From Nautiliaceae bacterium (GTDB lineage Bacteria; Campylobacterota; Campylobacteria; Campylobacterales; Nautiliaceae): a stretch of DNA of 13,496 nt. The position numbers were made by a program, and so were the translations under genes. The stretch lies in NCBI GenBank assembly GCA_027008345.1, contig JALTBU010000281.1, positions 1 to 13,496 on the forward strand. Reading direction: 5' to 3'. The notes beneath the pieces were generated by a model. That model did no database searches. It was not told the DNA's origin and saw only the letters and a list, made by a program, of their open reading frames with translations. Positions 12,735 to 13,496 of the stretch are shown piece by piece (the stretch's first letter is position 1; every line of letters starts with the position of its first letter).

Positions 12735-13496
12735 ATGAATATATCAAAAATAAACATAGCAATAACCGGAGGAGGGACCGGAGGACACTTAAAAATTGCA
12801 AAAGTTATCAAAAATGAGCTTAATAAAAAGGGAATTGAACCTATTTATATTGGCTCTATTACCGGACAAGACAGAAACTGGTTTGCAAATGAAGATGGTT
12901 TTAGTGCAAAATATTTTTTAAATTCAAGCGGAGTTGTAAATAAAAAGGGATTAAATAAAATAAAATCTTTCACAAATATAATAAAACTCTCTTTCGAAGC
13001 AAGAGATATACTTAAAAAGTACAATATCACAAAAGTTTTCAGTGTAGGAGGCTTTAGCGCAGCTCCCGCTTCTTTTGCAGCTGTTATAAGCGGCAGGGAG
13101 CTTTATATTCACGAACAAAACGCACACATCGGCTCTTTAAACAAACTTCTAAAACCTTTTAGCAAAAAATTTTTTAATACATTTCTTTATAATGACCCAT
13201 ACCCAGTTGATGATGTGTTTTTTGAAAATGCAAGAGTTAGAAAAAAAGCTAAAACTGTTATATTTCTTGGAGGAAGCCAGGGAGCAAGTTTTATAAATGA
13301 TTTAGTACTTAAACTTGCACCTGAATTACAAAAAAGAAACATAAACATTATTCATCAATGCGGAAAAAAGGATTATGAAAAAGTCAAAAATTTTTATGAA
13401 ACAAACAACATCCAAGCTGATTTTTTTGATTTTGATAAAAATTTGGTTGAAAAAATAAAAAAAGCTGACCTTGCTATAAGCAGAGCCGGAGCTTCA
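12735..13496 (+). CDS. murG: MurG, lipid I GlcNAc transferase (N-terminal 254 residues, cut by right edge)
   Basis: MurG adds GlcNAc from UDP-GlcNAc to lipid I on the inner face of the membrane, making lipid II, the substrate of FtsW and FtsI. The frame opens MNISKINIAITGGGTGGHLK with the first glycine-rich loop GGGTGGH (12-18). It continues with GGFSAAPASFAA (105-116), HEQNAHIGSLNK (126-137), the second glycine-rich loop GGSQGAS (179-185), and SRAGAS at the cut edge (249-254), the UDP-GlcNAc-side motif. Roughly the last quarter of the protein is outside the window. The ATG at 12735 lies ten bases after the ftsW stop, with GAGGTGGGGA upstream, so ftsW and murG are one unit. Confidence 0.95.
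   Translation, partial: MNISKINIAITGGGTGGHLKIAKVIKNELNKKGIEPIYIGSITGQDRNWFANEDGFSAKYFLNSSGVVNKKGLNKIKSFTNIIKLSFEARDILKKYNITKVFSVGGFSAAPASFAAVISGRELYIHEQNAHIGSLNKLLKPFSKKFFNTFLYNDPYPVDDVFFENARVRKKAKTVIFLGGSQGASFINDLVLKLAPELQKRNINIIHQCGKKDYEKVKNFYETNNIQADFFDFDKNLVEKIKKADLAISRAGAS

Noticed and set aside
1..13496. CRISPR array, tRNA, transposase, phage or defence genes
   Set aside because: None of the expected repeats, cloverleaf sequences or protein motifs were found on either strand.

Overview
The window reads as ordinary chromosomal DNA of an AT-rich Campylobacterota (Epsilonproteobacteria) member. The evidence is the gene order: ftsI-fliE-flgC-flgB beside an ftsW/rodA-type gene, as remembered for Helicobacter pylori, and nfu-hypothetical-murE, as remembered for Campylobacter jejuni. 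Short overlapping genes and the absence of clear -35 boxes at two of three promoters also fit. A thermophilic vent genus of the Nautiliales would suit the composition, but that is only a guess.

Left part (1-4030, all minus strand, so transcription runs right to left): the alpha ribosomal-protein operon rpmJ-rpsM-rpsK-rpsD-rpoA-rplQ, followed without a break by an Nfu-type iron-sulfur scaffold gene, a small unknown gene and murE, which leaves through the left edge. Genes are separated by 2-13 bases or overlap by 4-29 bases. infA, usually next to rpmJ in this phylum, is not there.

The 277 bases upstream of rpmJ (4031-4307) are the most interesting non-coding stretch. They hold an extended -10 promoter preceded by a 37-base polypyrimidine tract (minus strand), then a 78-base region that folds as one long interrupted helix, a three-codon open frame with an excellent ribosome binding site, and a second imperfect inverted repeat. 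Together they look like an undescribed ribosomal-protein leader.

Middle part (4308-6152, minus strand): an AzgA-type NCS2 purine permease and a small heat shock protein, each with its own TGnTATAAT promoter. A perfect 13-base inverted repeat between them covers the permease ribosome binding site and has the permease -10 box in its loop.

Right part: a minus-strand operon flgB-flgC-fliE-ftsI-mscS-like-AsmA-like (11499 down to 6153) that joins flagellar rod and basal-body genes to the division transpeptidase and two envelope genes. It starts at a sigma-54 (-24/-12) promoter, which also shows that flgB begins at a GTG rather than at the upstream ATG. Divergently, ftsW (TTG start) and murG (cut by the right edge) run on the plus strand. 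The cell-wall theme is strong: MurE and MurG make lipid II precursors, and FtsW and FtsI polymerise and cross-link septal peptidoglycan.

No tRNA, rRNA, CRISPR, insertion sequence or phage gene was seen. No new defence or mobile system is present; the new material, if any, is regulatory.
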